The notes beneath the pieces are model-generated. The model was given only the letters and a program-made list of their open reading frames with translations. It was not told where the DNA came from and made no database searches. Of a stretch of 64,000 nt of DNA, positions 9,721 through 18,860 are shown in pieces (the stretch's first letter is position 1; each line of letters starts with the position of its first letter). The position numbers were made by a program, and so were the translations under genes. Source of the DNA: Streptomyces sp. DG2A-72 (GTDB lineage: Bacteria > Actinomycetota > Actinomycetes > Streptomycetales > Streptomycetaceae); the NCBI RefSeq assembly GCF_030499575.1, contig NZ_JASTLC010000001.1, forward strand, positions 6,038,001 to 6,102,000, given 5' to 3'.

Positions 9721-10452
9721 GTGATTGGCCTCCTCGTGATCGTCGCCGCGTTGTGGGGCGCGGTGACGGGTGCGCTGCTGCCCCGCGCGGCCTACCGCTT
9801 CGCCGTCCCGTCCGGGCAGGAGTGGCGCGAGCAGTGCCCCGGCGGGCATCCGATCCGGGGATGGGCCGGGCGGGCGCGATGCGCTCAGTGCCCGGATCCG
9901 ACGTACGGCCCTGCCACCACCACCCCCCTCCTCCCGCTCGCCACGGCCCTCGTCTGCGCCGCCCTCGCCGCCGCGACCGACACCCGCCCCGAAATCGCCG
10001 TCTGGCTCCTCCTCGCCCCCGTCGGCGTGCTCCTCGCGGTCGTCGACTTCCGGGTGCGGCGCCTGCCGGACGCGCTGACCCTCCCGCTCGCGGCGGCGGT
10101 ACTGGTCCTCCTCGGGCTGGTCGCGCTCGTCCCCGAACACACCGGGGACTGGCTCACCGCCCTGTTCGGCGCGCTGACGCTCGGCTGCGGCTACTTCGTC
10201 CTGTTCCTGATCAACCCCGGCGGCATGGGCTTCGGCGACGTCAAGCTGGCCCTCGGCATGGGCGCCGCGCTCGGCTGGTACGGCTGGCCGACCGTGATGC
10301 TCGGCACGCTCGCGGGGTTCGTGCTGGGGGCGCTCTACGGCGGTGCGCTCGTCGTCGCACGGAAGGCGGGCCGGAAGACGGCGATCCCGTTCGGGCCGTT
10401 CCTGATCGCGGGGGCGTATGCCGGGTTGCTGATCGGGGCGTACACGGCCTGA
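9721..10452 (+). CDS. Prepilin peptidase, A24 family
   Basis: The 243-residue protein has about seven membrane helices and the two catalytic aspartates of type IV prepilin peptidases, in VVDFRVRRLPD and in GFGDVK. The N-terminal cytosolic loop keeps part of the cysteine-rich domain (CPGGHPIRGW...RCAQC) but only three of the usual four cysteines, so zinc binding there is doubtful. Such enzymes cut the leader of pilin-like and Tad pilin proteins at the membrane. No pilin, ATPase or assembly gene lies in this window, so its substrates must be elsewhere. The start is GTG 9721, 37 bases after the GtrA gene. Confidence 0.93.
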   Translation: MIGLLVIVAALWGAVTGALLPRAAYRFAVPSGQEWREQCPGGHPIRGWAGRARCAQCPDPTYGPATTTPLLPLATALVCAALAAATDTRPEIAVWLLLAPVGVLLAVVDFRVRRLPDALTLPLAAAVLVLLGLVALVPEHTGDWLTALFGALTLGCGYFVLFLINPGGMGFGDVKLALGMGAALGWYGWPTVMLGTLAGFVLGALYGGALVVARKAGRKTAIPFGPFLIAGAYAGLLIGAYTA

Positions 10453-10524
10453 GGTCGGACGGACAAAGGCCCTGACGTAGGCTGGCCGGGTCCGTCCACA
10501 ACCCTTGACGAAAGGGACGCTCCG

Positions 10525-11724
10525 GTGACCGAGAAGGCCGACCTTCAGTCCGTCCTCGACCGTGCCGCCGAGGGTGGGCGGATCACCCCGGAGGAGGCGC
10601 TCGACCTCTACCGCGACGCCCCGCTCCACGCGCTCGGCGCCGCCGCCGACGCCGTACGCAAGCGCAGGTACACCGGGACCGAGCACATCGCGACGTACAT
10701 CATCGAGCGCAACATCAACTACACGAACGTCTGCGTCACGGCCTGCAAGTTCTGCGCCTTCTACGCACCTCCCAAGGACACGGCCAAGGGCTGGACCCGC
10801 GACCTCGACGACATCCTGCGGCGGTGTGCCGAGACGGTCGAGCTCGGTGGGACGCAGATCATGTTCCAGGGCGGCCACCACCCGGACTTCGGCGTCGAGT
10901 ACTACGAGCAGCACTTCTCGGCGATCAAGCAGGCCTTTCCGCAGCTCGTCATCCACAGCCTGGGGGCGAGCGAGGTCGAGCACATGGCCCGGCTCTCCAA
11001 GGTGAGCGTCGAGGAGGCGATCCAGCGCATTCACGCCGCCGGCCTCGACTCCTTCGCCGGTGCCGGCGCGGAACTCCTCCCCGCGCGCCCCCGCAAGGCC
11101 ATCGCGCCCCTCAAGGAGTCCGGCGAGCGCTGGCTGGAGATCATGGAAGCCGCGCACAAGCTGGGCGTGGAGTCGACGTCCACGATGCTCATGGGCACGG
11201 GCGAGACCAACGCCGAGCGCATCGAGCATCTGCGGATGATCCGTGAGGTACAGGACCGCACGGGCGGCTTCCGGGCCTTCATCCCGTACACCTACCAGCC
11301 CGAGAACAACCACCTGAAGGGCCGCACCCAGGCCACGCTCTTCGAGTACCTGCGGATGATCGCCATCGCGCGCCTCTTCATGGACAACATCGCCCACATC
11401 CAGGGCTCTTGGCTGACCACGGGCAAGGAGGTCGGCCAGCTCTCCCTCCACTACGGCGCCGACGACCTCGGCTCGATCATGCTGGAGGAGAACGTCGTCT
11501 CCAGCGCGGGAGCCAAGCACCGCTCCAACCGCCTGGAGATCATCGACCTGATCCGCAAGGCGGGACGCGTTCCGGCCCAGCGCTCGACCACGTACGAGCA
11601 CCTCGTCGTCCACGACGACCCGGCCAACGACCCCGTCGACGAGCGCGTCATGTCCCACATCTCGTCCACCGCGATCGAGGGCGGTACCGCACACCCCGAG
11701 CTGAAGCTCCTCGCCTCCAACTGA
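10525..11724 (+). CDS. mqnC: Cyclic dehypoxanthinyl futalosine synthase (radical SAM)
   Basis: This 399-residue radical SAM enzyme has the [4Fe-4S] motif CVTACKFC at 70-77 and the MqnC-specific surroundings NYTNVC and CAFYAPPKDTAKGW. It cyclises dehypoxanthine futalosine to the spiro/cyclic product in the futalosine route to menaquinone. The downstream motif GGTQIMFQGGHHPDFG and the final ENVVSSAG support MqnC rather than MqnE. GAAAGGGA lies ahead of GTG 10525. TAGGCT at 10478-10483 sits between the arms of an inverted repeat (GGACGGAC near 10457, GTCCGTCC near 10490) and may be its -10. A small imidazolonepropionase-like gene follows after seven bases, then menG. Confidence 0.96.
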   Translation: MTEKADLQSVLDRAAEGGRITPEEALDLYRDAPLHALGAAADAVRKRRYTGTEHIATYIIERNINYTNVCVTACKFCAFYAPPKDTAKGWTRDLDDILRRCAETVELGGTQIMFQGGHHPDFGVEYYEQHFSAIKQAFPQLVIHSLGASEVEHMARLSKVSVEEAIQRIHAAGLDSFAGAGAELLPARPRKAIAPLKESGERWLEIMEAAHKLGVESTSTMLMGTGETNAERIEHLRMIREVQDRTGGFRAFIPYTYQPENNHLKGRTQATLFEYLRMIAIARLFMDNIAHIQGSWLTTGKEVGQLSLHYGADDLGSIMLEENVVSSAGAKHRSNRLEIIDLIRKAGRVPAQRSTTYEHLVVHDDPANDPVDERVMSHISSTAIEGGTAHPELKLLASN

Positions 11725-11731
11725 CGTACGC

Positions 11732-12184
11732 GTGCTGACGATTCATGCGGCGGACGAGGTGCGCCTCGTCTGGGGGAGCGGGGACTCCGTCAAGGGCGGT
11801 GCCGTCGCGGTGGAGGGGGCGCGCGTCGCCGCGGTGGGGTCGCTCGCCGAGCTGACGGAGCGGTTTCCGGGTGCGCGGGTGCGGCAGTGGCCCGGCGGTG
11901 TGCTCGGGCCCGCGCGTGTCCACGACGGCCCCCTCCCGGACGCGCCGACACCGCGCGAACGGATTCACGCGGTGCTGAAGTCGGGGGCGGTGGCGGTGCT
12001 GGAGGAGCACGCCGACACCGCTGAACTTCGGGCGGCGGCGGCCCGGAACGACGTGGCCGTGCTGCCGCGCACGCGCCCGACGGCGATCACCGAGAACGGC
12101 CGGGCGGATTTGGCCGTGTTCGACGAGAAGGGCGAGTGCATGGCGACGGTGTGCGCGGGGCGTTTGGTGCACAGACGCCGTTAG
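11732..12184 (+). CDS. Imidazolonepropionase-like domain protein, catalytically stripped amidohydrolase relative
   Basis: The 150-residue protein looks like the outer composite beta domain of an amidohydrolase without the metal-binding barrel: an N-terminal strand set ([19 protein letters not shown]) and a C-terminal set ([27 protein letters not shown]). The HxH and other metal ligands of the barrel are absent. It begins at GTG 11732, seven bases after mqnC, and menG follows about 107 bases later, so it sits inside the menaquinone block. Its role is unknown. It may be a fixed truncated paralogue with a structural or binding role. The reading frame is intact. Confidence 0.8.
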   Translation: MLTIHAADEVRLVWGSGDSVKGGAVAVEGARVAAVGSLAELTERFPGARVRQWPGGVLGPARVHDGPLPDAPTPRERIHAVLKSGAVAVLEEHADTAELRAAAARNDVAVLPRTRPTAITENGRADLAVFDEKGECMATVCAGRLVHRRR

Positions 12185-12291
12185 GCCACCTCGACGACAT
12201 CCCGCTCGCCCAGGCCTTCTGGTCGGCCGTAGAAGAAGCCGAGGCTCCTCCCCCGGGCGGGTGCTGGGAGTCGTACTGCAAGAATGGGCCC

Positions 12292-12987
12292 GTGACCCGC
12301 GCCTCCCTGAACAAGCAGCCGCACGAAGTCGCCTCGATGTTCGACGACGTCGCGGAACGGTACGACCTGACGAACGACGTGCTGTCGCTCGGCCAGGACC
12401 GGGTGTGGCGCAAGGAGGTCGCCAGGGCCGTCGACGCCCGCCCCGCCCAGAAGGTGCTGGACCTGGCGGCCGGTACGGCGACGTCCTCGCTGCCCTTCGC
12501 CCGCACCGGCGCGTATGTCGTCCCCTGCGACTTCTCCCTCGGCATGCTCCAGGTCGGCAAGCGGAACCACCCGTGGCTGCCGCTGACCGCGGGCGACGCG
12601 ACGAAGCTGCCCTTCAGGGACGACGTGTTCGACGCCGTCACGATCTCCTTCGGGCTGCGCAACGTCCAGGACACGGATGGAGCGCTGCGCGAGATGTACC
12701 GGGTGACCAAGCCCGGCGGCCGGGTCGTGATCTGCGAGTTCTCGCACCCGACCTGGGCGCCCTTCCGCACGGTCTACACCGAGTACCTGATGCGCGCCCT
12801 GCCGCCGATCGCCCGCACGGTCTCCTCCAACCCGGACGCCTACGTCTACCTCGCCGAGTCCATCCGCGCCTGGCCCGACCAGCCCGCGCTGGCCGAGCGG
12901 CTGCGCAAGGCCGGCTGGTCGAGGGTGGCCTGGCGGAACCTGACCGGCGGGGTGGTCGCCCTGCACCGGGGCTTCAAGGAGAGCTGA
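12292..12987 (+). CDS. menG: Demethylmenaquinone methyltransferase
   Basis: This 231-residue UbiE/MenG enzyme methylates demethylmenaquinone with SAM, the last ring step of menaquinone synthesis. SAM motif I is [10 protein letters not shown] at 55-64, and the UbiE/MenG signatures ([17 protein letters not shown] near the N-terminus and [17 protein letters not shown] later) are present. The start is GTG 12292. An open frame extends upstream, but only this start gives the family N-terminus. It shares the region with mqnC and the menJ-like gene, which fits one quinone pathway. Confidence 0.95.
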   Translation: MTRASLNKQPHEVASMFDDVAERYDLTNDVLSLGQDRVWRKEVARAVDARPAQKVLDLAAGTATSSLPFARTGAYVVPCDFSLGMLQVGKRNHPWLPLTAGDATKLPFRDDVFDAVTISFGLRNVQDTDGALREMYRVTKPGGRVVICEFSHPTWAPFRTVYTEYLMRALPPIARTVSSNPDAYVYLAESIRAWPDQPALAERLRKAGWSRVAWRNLTGGVVALHRGFKES

Positions 12988-13026
12988 GCTTCTTCATTTC
13001 CGGAGTGCCTCTCACCGGAGCATCTC

Positions 13027-13374
13027 TCACCGGATCACCTCGAAGGCGTCCCCCGGCGCGTCCAGTTCGCGTTGCATTCCGCCCGTCGGCGGATTCGGGA
13101 TCCGCGGCTCACGCACGCCCGCGCCTCCGCCGCCTTCGCCCTCACCCAGGTCGAACCACACGGTGACCACGGACCCGCGCGGCACCTCGACGCCGGGCAG
13201 CGGGTATTGCCGTACGACATAGTCGACGACAGTGAGATGGAAGTCGGGCCGGTCGGGTGCGGTCAGCAGCACTCCGTGTGCCTCTGCCGCCTCGCGCGCG
13301 TCCATGGCCATCAGACCGACCAGCTTTGGTACGCGCACTTCGCGCGTCTTGGGTGTTATGCGCACAGATGTCAC
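13027..13374 (-). CDS. Small PASTA-domain protein
   Basis: The 115-residue protein contains one PASTA-like module (VRVPKLVGLMAMDAREAAEAHGVLL...VVRQYPLPGVEVPRGSVVTVWF), followed by a Gly/Glu-rich tail. PASTA modules bind muropeptide or beta-lactam-like ligands when outside the cell, but this protein has no signal peptide or membrane helix, so it appears cytosolic and the ligand is unclear. The start is GTG 13374 or GTG 13365; the second has GGGGG at a better distance. It lies convergent to menG and in line with the GNAT gene on the same strand. Confidence 0.75.
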   Translation of the reverse strand: MTSVRITPKTREVRVPKLVGLMAMDAREAAEAHGVLLTAPDRPDFHLTVVDYVVRQYPLPGVEVPRGSVVTVWFDLGEGEGGGGAGVREPRIPNPPTGGMQRELDAPGDAFEVIR

Positions 13375-13452
13375 CCCCAGCGGTACAGGCAGGGTAACCG
13401 CCCGGGGGTGTCATCCGGAAGCATCAAGTGGCTTTCTGTAGCAGCCAGTTAC

Positions 13453-13965
13453 TCAGAGTTGCAAGTCGAGTCGGTAGCGGTGTCCCCGCTGCTTCGACAC
13501 CGGTGTCGTGTAGACCTCGGCGAGCTGCATGCCGAGCCGCTGCGTCACCGCGATCGACCGTGCGTTGTCGGCGTGCACCATCGCCACGACGCTCGGTACC
13601 CCGGCCGCCCGCACCCGCTCCAGCGTCATCTGCGCGGCGGCGGTGACGTAACCCCTGCCCCAGTACGCCCGCCCGAGCCGCCAGCCGATCTCGATCTCGC
13701 CCGTGGGGCCCCACTCCCGCTCCCACGGCTGGGCGCCGGTGAAGCCGATGACCTCGCCGGACTCGTCGACCATGGTCCACAGGCAGAAGCCGCGTTTGGC
13801 GTCGTGTCTGCGCTGGCGGGCGGTGAGTTCCTCGTACACCGACAGCTCGGCCGATCTGCCGCCGTGGAACTCCATGACGTCCGGGTCGTCGAAGATCCGG
13901 TGCCAGGCGAGGGCGTCCTCGTCGGTGGGGACACGGAGCCGTACCACGGGGAGTGCTCGGTTCAC
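13453..13965 (-). CDS. GNAT family N-acetyltransferase (RimJ/RimL type)
   Basis: The protein is 170 residues from GTG 13965, which has GAAGGG eight bases upstream. It shows the Acetyltransf_3 fold: LRVPTDEDALAWHRIFDDPDVMEF at the start, IEIGWRLGRAYWGRGYVTAAAQM with the acetyl-CoA pyrophosphate loop (GRGYVT), and NARSIAVTQRLGM. It acetylates a protein N-terminus or a small amine with acetyl-CoA; the substrate is unknown. An open frame runs far upstream without family similarity, so the long form is rejected. It is divergent from the menJ-like reductase. Confidence 0.9.
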   Translation of the reverse strand: MNRALPVVRLRVPTDEDALAWHRIFDDPDVMEFHGGRSAELSVYEELTARQRRHDAKRGFCLWTMVDESGEVIGFTGAQPWEREWGPTGEIEIGWRLGRAYWGRGYVTAAAQMTLERVRAAGVPSVVAMVHADNARSIAVTQRLGMQLAEVYTTPVSKQRGHRYRLDLQL

Positions 13966-14062
13966 GGGGCAGCCCTTCAGCCGGGTGATCAGTAACGCTG
14001 AATAGACTGCCCATGTCCAGTGCCCGTCGGCACGCAGATTGCGAACTTGGGGAGATCCCGCC

Positions 14063-15355
14063 GTGACCGAGCCCCTCTCCGAAAACACCGCCGATGTGAT
14101 CGTCGTCGGCGCGGGGCCATCCGGCTCCACGACCGCGTACTACCTGGCGAAGGCCGGACTCGACGTACTGCTGCTGGAGAAGACCAGCTTCCCCCGCGAA
14201 AAGGTGTGCGGTGACGGGCTGACCCCGCGCGCCACCAAGCAGCTCGTCTCGATGGGCATCGACATCTCGGAAGAGGCCGGCTGGCTCCGTAACAAGGGGC
14301 TCCGGATCATCGGCGGAGGTGTGCGACTGCAGCTGGACTGGCCGGATCTCGCCTCCTTCCCCGACTACGGCCTCGTCCGCAAGCGCGACGACTTCGACGA
14401 GCAGCTCGCCCGCCAGGCCCAGAAGGCGGGCGCCCGTCTGTACGAGCGCTGCAACGTCGGCGCCCCGATCATCGACGACCGCACGGGCCGGATCACGGGC
14501 GTGCACGCCAAGCTCGGCGACGCCGGGGAGAAGCGCGAGGTGACCTTCCACGCGCCGCTGGTGGTGGCCGCCGACGGCAACTCCACCCGCCTCTCCCTGG
14601 CGATGGGCCTGCACCGCCGCGAGGACCGTCCGATGGGCGTCGCGGTCCGCACGTATTTCGAGAGCCCACGCCACGACGACGACTACCTGGAGTCCTGGCT
14701 GGAGCTGTGGGACCGCCGGGGCCCGGGCGAGGACCGGCTGCTGCCGGGCTACGGCTGGATCTTCGGCATGGGCGACGGCACGTCCAACGTCGGGCTGGGC
14801 GTCCTCAACACCTCCGACTCCTTCAAGGAACTGGACTGGCGCGAGGTGCTGAAGGCATGGTGCGCGTCCATGCCGGAGGACTGGGGCTACACGCCGGAGA
14901 ACATGACCGGACCCATTCGCGGAGCCGCGCTGCCCATGGCCTTCAACCGCCAGCCCCACTACACACGCGGGCTGCTCCTCGTCGGCGACGCCGGCGGTCT
15001 GGTGAACCCCTTCAACGGCGAGGGCATCGCCTACGCCATGGAGTCCGGCCAGATCGCCGCCGACGTCATCGTGCAGGCGCACGCGCGTGCCACCCCGGCC
15101 CAGCGCGAGATCGCCCTCCAGCGCTACCCGCGCGTCCTCAAGGACACCTACGGCGGCTACTACACGCTGGGCCGCGCCTTCGTGAAGCTCATCGGCAACC
15201 CGAAGGTCATGAAGATCGCGACCCAGCGCGGCCTGACCCACCCGCTCCTGATGAAGTTCACCCTGAAGATGCTGGCCAACCTCACCGACCCGACCGGCGG
15301 CGACGCGATGGACCGGATCATCAACGGGCTGAGCAAGGTGGCGCCCAAGGCGTGA
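14063..15355 (+). CDS. Geranylgeranyl reductase family protein, probable menaquinone reductase (MenJ-like)
   Basis: The 430-residue flavoprotein starts at GTG 14063 with GGGGAGAT well placed upstream. It has the FAD dinucleotide motif VIVVGAGPSGS near residues 12-22, the family motif FPREKVCGDGLTPRA, and the second FAD motif LLLVGDAGGLVNPFNGEGIAYAMESG. Members saturate isoprene units. The mycobacterial MenJ reduces one double bond of the menaquinone tail, and Streptomyces make MK-9 with several saturated units. The location between menG and the nuo operon makes menaquinone the likely substrate. It could instead act on another polyprenyl lipid. Confidence 0.88.
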   Translation: MTEPLSENTADVIVVGAGPSGSTTAYYLAKAGLDVLLLEKTSFPREKVCGDGLTPRATKQLVSMGIDISEEAGWLRNKGLRIIGGGVRLQLDWPDLASFPDYGLVRKRDDFDEQLARQAQKAGARLYERCNVGAPIIDDRTGRITGVHAKLGDAGEKREVTFHAPLVVAADGNSTRLSLAMGLHRREDRPMGVAVRTYFESPRHDDDYLESWLELWDRRGPGEDRLLPGYGWIFGMGDGTSNVGLGVLNTSDSFKELDWREVLKAWCASMPEDWGYTPENMTGPIRGAALPMAFNRQPHYTRGLLLVGDAGGLVNPFNGEGIAYAMESGQIAADVIVQAHARATPAQREIALQRYPRVLKDTYGGYYTLGRAFVKLIGNPKVMKIATQRGLTHPLLMKFTLKMLANLTDPTGGDAMDRIINGLSKVAPKA

Positions 15356-16003
15356 TCAGCGCGCCTCGGCGTCCGATCGGGCGCTGAGTGCCTGGATGTT
15401 GGCGGCCCGGCGGGCGAACACCTCGTCCCGCCGGTCCGCCACCTGCCGCAGCGCCTCCTTTCGGTCCCGCCGGGAGAGCCGGTCCAGATACACCTGCCCG
15501 CCCACGTGATCGGTCTCGTGCGCCAGGCACCGCGCGAAGTACCCCGTCCCCTCGATCACGAGCGGCTCGCCGTCCTTGTCGACCCCGCGCACGACGGCCC
15601 GGTCCGGACGCGGTACGTCCATGACCGCGCCCGGCACCGACAGGCACCCCTCGCCCGCGTCGACCAGCCGTCGGTCCCCGGCGTCGAGCGCCTCCAGCAC
15701 CGGGTTGACGACATGCCCGACATGCCGGACTCCGTCGTCGTCCGGGCAGTCGTACACGAACAGGCGCAAACCGACCCCCACTTGATTCGCCGCCAGTCCC
15801 GCTCCGTCGGCGATGTACATCGTGAGGAACATGTCGTCGATGAGCGCGGCGAGATCGGGCCCGAACTCGGTCACGTCCCGGCACGGCTTGTGCAGCACCT
15901 CCTCGCCGACCTCGGTGATCCGCCGGACCGTGCCGCGCCGGGCCTCGGGCGCGAGCGGGGGGCAGGAGTCGACCGGCCTTCCCTGGAGGAAAACGCTCGG
16001 CAT
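15356..16003 (-). CDS. def: Peptide deformylase
   Basis: This 215-residue metalloenzyme removes the formyl group from N-terminal methionine of new proteins. All three deformylase motifs are present: GAGLAANQ at 67-74, EGCLS at 118-122 and HETDH at 162-166, whose Cys and two His residues hold the metal. ATG 16003 follows GAAGGAGA at good spacing; the longer frame to 16117 lacks family similarity. An N-terminal extension of about 25 residues precedes the core domain. Its stop directly abuts the stop of the convergent menJ-like gene. Streptomyces usually have several deformylases, so this may not be the housekeeping copy. Confidence 0.95.
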   Translation of the reverse strand: MPSVFLQGRPVDSCPPLAPEARRGTVRRITEVGEEVLHKPCRDVTEFGPDLAALIDDMFLTMYIADGAGLAANQVGVGLRLFVYDCPDDDGVRHVGHVVNPVLEALDAGDRRLVDAGEGCLSVPGAVMDVPRPDRAVVRGVDKDGEPLVIEGTGYFARCLAHETDHVGGQVYLDRLSRRDRKEALRQVADRRDEVFARRAANIQALSARSDAEAR

Positions 16004-16102
16004 CGTGAACTCTCCTTCTGCTGCTGTCTGTTGTGAGGATGCTGTGGGTGGCCGGGATTCGGGGTTCCGGCCTCCGGCACCCCTCCCTACCCTCCCGTAT
16101 TC

Positions 16103-17914
16103 ATGACAACAGAACACACGCAGCAGCCCGGCCCCACCCGCAGACGCTTCCTCGCCGGCGCGAGCGCGGGCGTCGCCGGGGGAGTCGGTCTCTCCTTAGG
16201 AGCTGCCGGGGGCGCGTCCGCCGCCGCGCCCGGCAAGCGCGTCGCCGTCCTCGGTGGCGGGGTCTCCGGACTCAGCGCCGCCCACGAACTCGCCGAGCGC
16301 GGCTACGCGGTGACCGTCTACGAGTACTACGACGCCCTCGGCGGCAAGGCCCGCTCGATGCCGTTTCCCGGCACGGCGGCCGGAGGACGGCAGGACCTCC
16401 CCGCCGAACACGGCTTCCGCTTCTTCCCCGGCTTCTACCGCAACCTGCCGGACACGATGCGCCGCATCCCCTTCCCCGGCAACGCGAACGGCGTCCACGA
16501 CAACCTCCGCAGCGGCACCGAGGCCCTCTTCGCCCGCGAGGCCGGCCGCCCCGACCTGCACTTCCCGCTGCGCCGCCTCACCACCCCGCCCGCCCTCGGC
16601 GACCTCACCCCGTCCTGGATCCGGGACCAGATCCTCTCCGTCCTCGACCTCGGCACCCGCCTGCCCGCCCATGAGGCCGCCTACTACGCCGACCGGCTCC
16701 TCGTCCACCTCACCAGCTGCGAGGCCCGCCGCCAGGACCAGTGGGAGAAGACCTCCTGGTGGGACTTCATCCGCGCGGAGGAGATGAGCGAGGAGTACCA
16801 GACCGTCCTCGGCGTCGGCCAGACCCGCAACCTGGTGGCCACGCGCGCGGAAGTCGCCTCCACCCGCACCGTCGGCCGCGTCATCATCGAGGCCCTGCTG
16901 CTGTGGGGCCTCCTCGGCCGCGGCATGGACGGCGACGCCGACATCGACCGCGTCCTCAACGCCCCCACCAGCGAGGCCTGGATCGACCCCTGGGAGACAT
17001 ATCTGCGCTCCCTCGGCGTCGAATTCGTGCTGGGGACACAGGTCGAGGAGATCGTGTACGAGGCCGGCCGGGTGACCGGCGTACGGGTCTCCGCGCGCGA
17101 CGGCGGCCAGGACCGCACCGTCACCGCCGACCACTACATCTCCGCCCTGCCCGTCGAGCACGCCCGCCGCACCTGGGGTTCCGCCCTGCGCGCGGCCGAC
17201 CCGCAGCTCGCGCGCTGCGATGCGCTGCAGACGGACTGGATGGTCGGCGTGATGTTCTATCTGCGCACCCCGACGCCCGTCGTCAACGGGCACATCAACT
17301 GCCTCGACTCACCCTGGTCGGTGACGGCCGTCGGCCAGGCCCAGTTCTGGGACGGACGGGACTTTTCGGCCGACTACGGAGACGGCTGCGCGCACGACTG
17401 CCTGTCGGCCATCATCTCCGAGTGGGACAAGCCGGGCATCCTGTACGGCAAGACGGCCCGCGAGTGCACGCGCGAGGAGGTCGTCGCCGAGCTCTGGGCC
17501 CAACTGAAGGACGGCCTGAACGACTCCGGCAAGACGACGCTCACCGACGAGGACCGCCTCGGCTGGTTCATGGACCCGGCGGTGACGGGCCTGGGCGGCG
17601 GGAACCCGCAGAACCGCGAGCAACTCCTCATCCACCCCACGGGCACCCTCTACAACCGCCCCACGGCCCGCACGAAGGTGCCCGGCTTCTATCTCGCCGG
17701 CGACTACGTCCGTACGGACGTGGACCTGGCGACCATGGAGGGCGCCAACGAATCCGCGCGGCTGGCCGTCAACGCACTTCTCGACGCGGACAATTCGGAC
17801 GCCGATCGCTGTGAGATCCAGGAGCTGTTCCGCCCGCCGGAGATGGAACCGCTCAAACGCGTCGACGAGGTCCGCTACCGGCTGGGCCTGCCCAACACCT
17901 TCGACCTCGGCTGA
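16103..17914 (+). CDS. Tat-exported FAD-dependent amine-oxidase/phytoene-desaturase-like oxidoreductase
   Basis: The 603-residue protein begins with a twin-arginine signal ([19 protein letters not shown], cut near AAAPGK), then the FAD motif [21 protein letters not shown] and the downstream GGKARS of amine oxidases and desaturases. The C-terminal FAD motif is [34 protein letters not shown]. It is a folded, flavin-loaded protein exported by Tat. It resembles hydroxysqualene dehydroxylase and plant-type desaturase relatives, but no substrate can be assigned. Codon 32 is TTA (16196-16198), so translation should depend on the bldA leucyl-tRNA and be developmentally timed. It is divergent from deformylase and closed by the hairpin at 17938-17967. 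Confidence 0.88.
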   Translation: MTTEHTQQPGPTRRRFLAGASAGVAGGVGLSLGAAGGASAAAPGKRVAVLGGGVSGLSAAHELAERGYAVTVYEYYDALGGKARSMPFPGTAAGGRQDLPAEHGFRFFPGFYRNLPDTMRRIPFPGNANGVHDNLRSGTEALFAREAGRPDLHFPLRRLTTPPALGDLTPSWIRDQILSVLDLGTRLPAHEAAYYADRLLVHLTSCEARRQDQWEKTSWWDFIRAEEMSEEYQTVLGVGQTRNLVATRAEVASTRTVGRVIIEALLLWGLLGRGMDGDADIDRVLNAPTSEAWIDPWETYLRSLGVEFVLGTQVEEIVYEAGRVTGVRVSARDGGQDRTVTADHYISALPVEHARRTWGSALRAADPQLARCDALQTDWMVGVMFYLRTPTPVVNGHINCLDSPWSVTAVGQAQFWDGRDFSADYGDGCAHDCLSAIISEWDKPGILYGKTARECTREEVVAELWAQLKDGLNDSGKTTLTDEDRLGWFMDPAVTGLGGGNPQNREQLLIHPTGTLYNRPTARTKVPGFYLAGDYVRTDVDLATMEGANESARLAVNALLDADNSDADRCEIQELFRPPEMEPLKRVDEVRYRLGLPNTFDLG

Positions 17915-17937
17915 ACGGGCCGCAGAACACCACCAGG

Positions 17938-17967
17938 AGGGCCGCTGCCCCGAGCGGCTGCGGCCCT
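17938..17967. terminator. Terminator hairpin between convergent FAD oxidoreductase and NlpC/P60 genes
   Basis: AGGGCCGC (17938-17945) pairs with GCGGCCCT (17960-17967) around a 14-base loop. It lies 24 bases after the FAD oxidoreductase stop and before the end of the convergent NlpC/P60 gene. Confidence 0.75.
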
Positions 17968-17995
17968 TCCGGTCGTACGTTTCCCTGTACGCGGC

Positions 17996-18802
17996 TCAGA
18001 GCACGCGCACCGCACCCGACGCCGGGTAGCCGGACAGGTCCTGGATCACCACGCCCTTGGAGGGGTTGGCCGCGTCCAGGTACTGGCCGTTTCCGATGTA
18101 GACGCCCACGTGGTACGCGGAGCCCTTGCCGCCCCAGTACAGGATGTCGCCCACCTGAAGGTTGGACAGGGAGACATCGGTGCCGGCCATCGACTGGTCC
18201 TGCGAAACCCGCGGAAGGTCCACGCCGACCTGCTTGAACGCGGCCTGCACCAGGCTGGAGCAGTCCCAGGCGTCGGGGCCGGAGGCCCCCATGACGTAGG
18301 CGTCGCCCACCTGTGCCTGGAGGAAGGAGATGACCGTCGCGACACTGCCGCTGGCCGGGGCGGACACCGAGGTGGAGGTGTCGGCCTCGGCGGAGAGCGT
18401 GGTCCGCTCGGCGGCGCGGGAGGCGGCGGCCTCGGCGGCAGCCCTGCGGGCCTCCTCCGCCTTCTGCTTGGCCTCGGCCTTCTTCTTCGCCTCGGCGAGG
18501 TCCTTCTTGGCCTCCTGGGCCGCCTCGGCGGCGGCCGCGTCACGCTCGGCCTGCAGCTCATAGGTGGCCGCGGCCAGCTGGGTGGCCTGTGCGGACTGCT
18601 CGACCTGAGCGGTCAGGTCGGCGGTGAGCGTGGGCAGTTCGAGCGTCTGTGTCACCGGCTCGGCCGCGTTCGCCGAAGCGGACGCGCCGGCCACTGCCAC
18701 GGTGCTGAGGATGCCACCGGCAACTCCGGCTCGCATCGCGACTGTCGACGTCGCGGTGCGGCGGGGCTTCCGGTGGCTGCGTATGTGAGCGGTGTGGGAC
18801 AT
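17996..18802 (-). CDS. Secreted NlpC/P60 (C40) peptidoglycan endopeptidase with coiled coil
   Basis: From ATG 18802 the protein has 268 residues: a basic start and signal peptide ending near ASANAAEP, an Ala/Lys/Glu-rich coiled coil (about 70-140), and a C-terminal NlpC/P60 domain. The catalytic Cys is in DAWDCSSLVQAAF and the His in SAYHVGVYIG. It cuts stem peptides of peptidoglycan outside the cell. Longer starts exist (ATG 18832, ATG 18859), and GGAGGAG just below 18832 makes the start uncertain. A Crp-type palindrome lies at 18847-18860. No c-di-AMP riboswitch is seen here, unlike the SLT gene at 44786. Confidence 0.93.
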   Translation of the reverse strand: MSHTAHIRSHRKPRRTATSTVAMRAGVAGGILSTVAVAGASASANAAEPVTQTLELPTLTADLTAQVEQSAQATQLAAATYELQAERDAAAAEAAQEAKKDLAEAKKKAEAKQKAEEARRAAAEAAASRAAERTTLSAEADTSTSVSAPASGSVATVISFLQAQVGDAYVMGASGPDAWDCSSLVQAAFKQVGVDLPRVSQDQSMAGTDVSLSNLQVGDILYWGGKGSAYHVGVYIGNGQYLDAANPSKGVVIQDLSGYPASGAVRVL

Positions 18803-18846
18803 GGGACTAACCGGTATCAGGGGCTCCTCCATACCTTCAAGAAACG

Positions 18847-18860
18847 TGTGGTGCGCCACA
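18847..18860. promoter_or_regulatory. Crp-type binding site TGTG-N6-CACA upstream of the NlpC/P60 gene
   Basis: TGTGGTGCGCCACA is an exact match to the GTG-N6-CAC pattern of Streptomyces Crp, symmetric over 14 bases (the central hexamer is also self-complementary). It is 45 bases from the likely start of the NlpC/P60 gene. Crp in Streptomyces links germination, growth and wall remodelling, which fits a wall hydrolase target. The assignment is by pattern only. Confidence 0.65.

Noticed and set aside
13966..14130. Longer N-terminus of the GNAT protein
   Set aside because: The extra residues have no family similarity, overlap the divergent reductase start, and GTG 13965 has the better ribosome-binding site.
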